NCBI GenBank assembly: GCA_046154185.1 | Contig: JBJXGE010000076.1 | Location: 1 to 64,000, forward strand | Length of the DNA: 64,000 nt | Source of the DNA: JBJXGE01 sp046154185 | Lineage (GTDB): Bacteria; Planctomycetota; UBA8108; UBA1146; JAJFFE01 | Direction of reading: 5' to 3' | In this document: piece by piece, positions 63,093-64,000 of the stretch | Layout: each line of letters begins with the position of its first letter | How positions within the stretch are numbered: position 1 is the first letter of the stretch | Notes under the pieces: model-generated | What the model saw: only the letters and a program-made list of their open reading frames with translations | Databases searched by the model: none | Told to the model about the DNA's origin: nothing | Translations under genes and position numbers: made by a program

Positions 63093-63839
63093 CTAGCGCG
63101 CCTGCACGGTGGACATACCGCCGTCCACGTGCAGCACCTGCCCGGTAACCCACTTCTGTTCAGGCGAGAGGAGCCAGCAGATGGCCGACGCGATGTCGCC
63201 CGGCTCACCCAAACGCCCGAGTGGATGCATCGCCACGGAAGCCTTGCGCGCGGCCTCGTTCGCCGTGAGAAACTGGCTCAATGGCGTCTGCACCAGTCCC
63301 GGTGCGACACAGTTCACGCGAATCTGGTAGCGGGCGTAGCTGGCAGCAGCGGCGCGTGTCAAGCCCTCGACACCGGCCTTGGCCGCGGCAATCACGTCGT
63401 GATTGAACAAACCGCGCTGCGCGGCCACGGTGGAACAGAAGACTATTGAGCCGCCTCCCGACCTCATCATTCGCCGCGCCGCTTCGCGCAGGAGCAGGAA
63501 CGAACTGGTCAGGTTCGTGTCCACGGTCGTCCGCCATTCTTCGTCCGAGGTGAGATGGGCGGGTTTCAGGATAATCGTGCCGATGCAGTTAACGACGCCG
63601 AGAAGAGTACGACTCTCACCCAGAGCCATGTCAAACGCACCGGCCACAGATTCCGGATGGGTGGCGTCCATTGGCACGGCGCGCGCTGCCAGCTCGTTGC
63701 CGCGTTCTTGCAGACGCGTTTCGTCGCGCGCCGCTAACACAACCTCCGCGCCTTGGGCACGCAGACGCCGAACGACTTCCGAGCCGATGCCGCCCGTGCC
63801 GCCCGCGATGAAATAGAGTCCCGACGTGAGATCGTTCAT
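63093..63839 (-). CDS. short-chain dehydrogenase/reductase-like protein lacking the catalytic Tyr
   Basis: A 248-residue protein with a Rossmann fold: GGTGGIG nucleotide loop (13-19), the RDE acidic segment, VNCIG (83-87), SIVFCSTVAA with Ser136, and the C-terminal GGMSTV. In the YxxxK catalytic position the sequence is HDVIAAAK, so Ile150 replaces tyrosine while Lys154 remains. A start at ATG 63839 has GGAGGGG nine bases upstream. It may bind NAD(P) and act on an unusual substrate, or be non-catalytic. Confidence 0.85.
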   Translation of the reverse strand: MNDLTSGLYFIAGGTGGIGSEVVRRLRAQGAEVVLAARDETRLQERGNELAARAVPMDATHPESVAGAFDMALGESRTLLGVVNCIGTIILKPAHLTSDEEWRTTVDTNLTSSFLLLREAARRMMRSGGGSIVFCSTVAAQRGLFNHDVIAAAKAGVEGLTRAAAASYARYQIRVNCVAPGLVQTPLSQFLTANEAARKASVAMHPLGRLGEPGDIASAICWLLSPEQKWVTGQVLHVDGGMSTVQAR

Positions 63840-64000
63840 GTTGTTTTCCCCTCCGAAGCCCAGCCGACTTGAACTGGTCAAGGACAGTAACACCCGCTTC
63901 GAACTCGATCGATAGCAGTCGTACCGCCCGGTTCCTGAGCCATCTTTGCCGCTACTTCTAAGAGTCTGCGTTCCCGGAAGAGGCTCGGCGAAAACTCGAG

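Noticed and set aside
1..64000. tRNA, rRNA, tmRNA and riboswitch search
   Set aside because: No T-loop/anticodon arrangement or conserved riboswitch core was recognised by eye. A covariance-model scan could still find one.

Overview
This 64 kb window is high-GC bacterial chromosome that most resembles a Planctomycetota genome. The main reason is that nine exported proteins carry one two-part, dockerin-like, aspartate-rich tail: FRRGDxNxDG..NIAD..., a second xDxNDDG..NIAD repeat, then CGxDPTxDxLxC and usually a C-terminal Cys-Pro. A tenth copy is broken. The lineage call comes from recognised protein families, not from a marker tree. I found no rRNA, tRNA, CRISPR array, intact insertion sequence, plasmid or phage genes.

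Layout. 0-6.4 kb: a REP-like intergenic repeat, a SurA-like chaperone, galactokinase with a repeat-rich lipoprotein, and the tRNA-modifying enzyme MnmC. 6.8-11.1 kb: two convergent secreted dockerin-tailed proteins. 11.6-16.8 kb: a Rieske ferredoxin followed by an Mla/MCE-type lipid-transport operon (STAS-MlaE, MlaF, MlaD, auxiliary lipoprotein), with a convergent patatin lipase. 17-24.3 kb: four secreted proteins with dockerin or EF-hand segments, a DUF2203 protein and a lipoprotein. 24.3-26.7 kb: rpsP-trmD-rplS-yraN translation operon with a clear promoter and a probable MITE at its end. 26.7-34.1 kb: a membrane protein, proline dehydrogenase, a PilT ATPase, RNase III and Mfd.

34.1-40.2 kb: a TetR regulator divergent from a methyltransferase, two small hypothetical genes, a stand-alone SenB-type glycosyltransferase, TerC and a GNAT. 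40.2-46.2 kb: an FG-GAP secreted protein, clpS with DUF2017, an island of gene debris, PPi-type phosphofructokinase and another dockerin-tailed protein. 46.5-54.4 kb: a TPR/CRTAC pair, then an ArsR-methyltransferase fusion overlapping metH. 54.7-62.2 kb: a 1232-residue cysteine-rich secreted protein, another dockerin-tailed protein, and a translationally coupled radical SAM/PLP-aminotransferase pair. 62.5-63.8 kb: two tiny membrane proteins and an SDR lacking the catalytic tyrosine.

How it fits together. Most of the window is housekeeping mixed with a large investment in exported Ca-binding, disulfide-rich proteins. The least explained and potentially most novel locus is 58.6-62.2 kb. There a radical SAM enzyme and an aminotransferase are coupled upstream of a dockerin-tailed gene, and a decayed second copy of the aminotransferase 3' end lies just upstream of the next dockerin-tailed gene. 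This suggests that an aminotransferase/secreted-protein unit was once duplicated.
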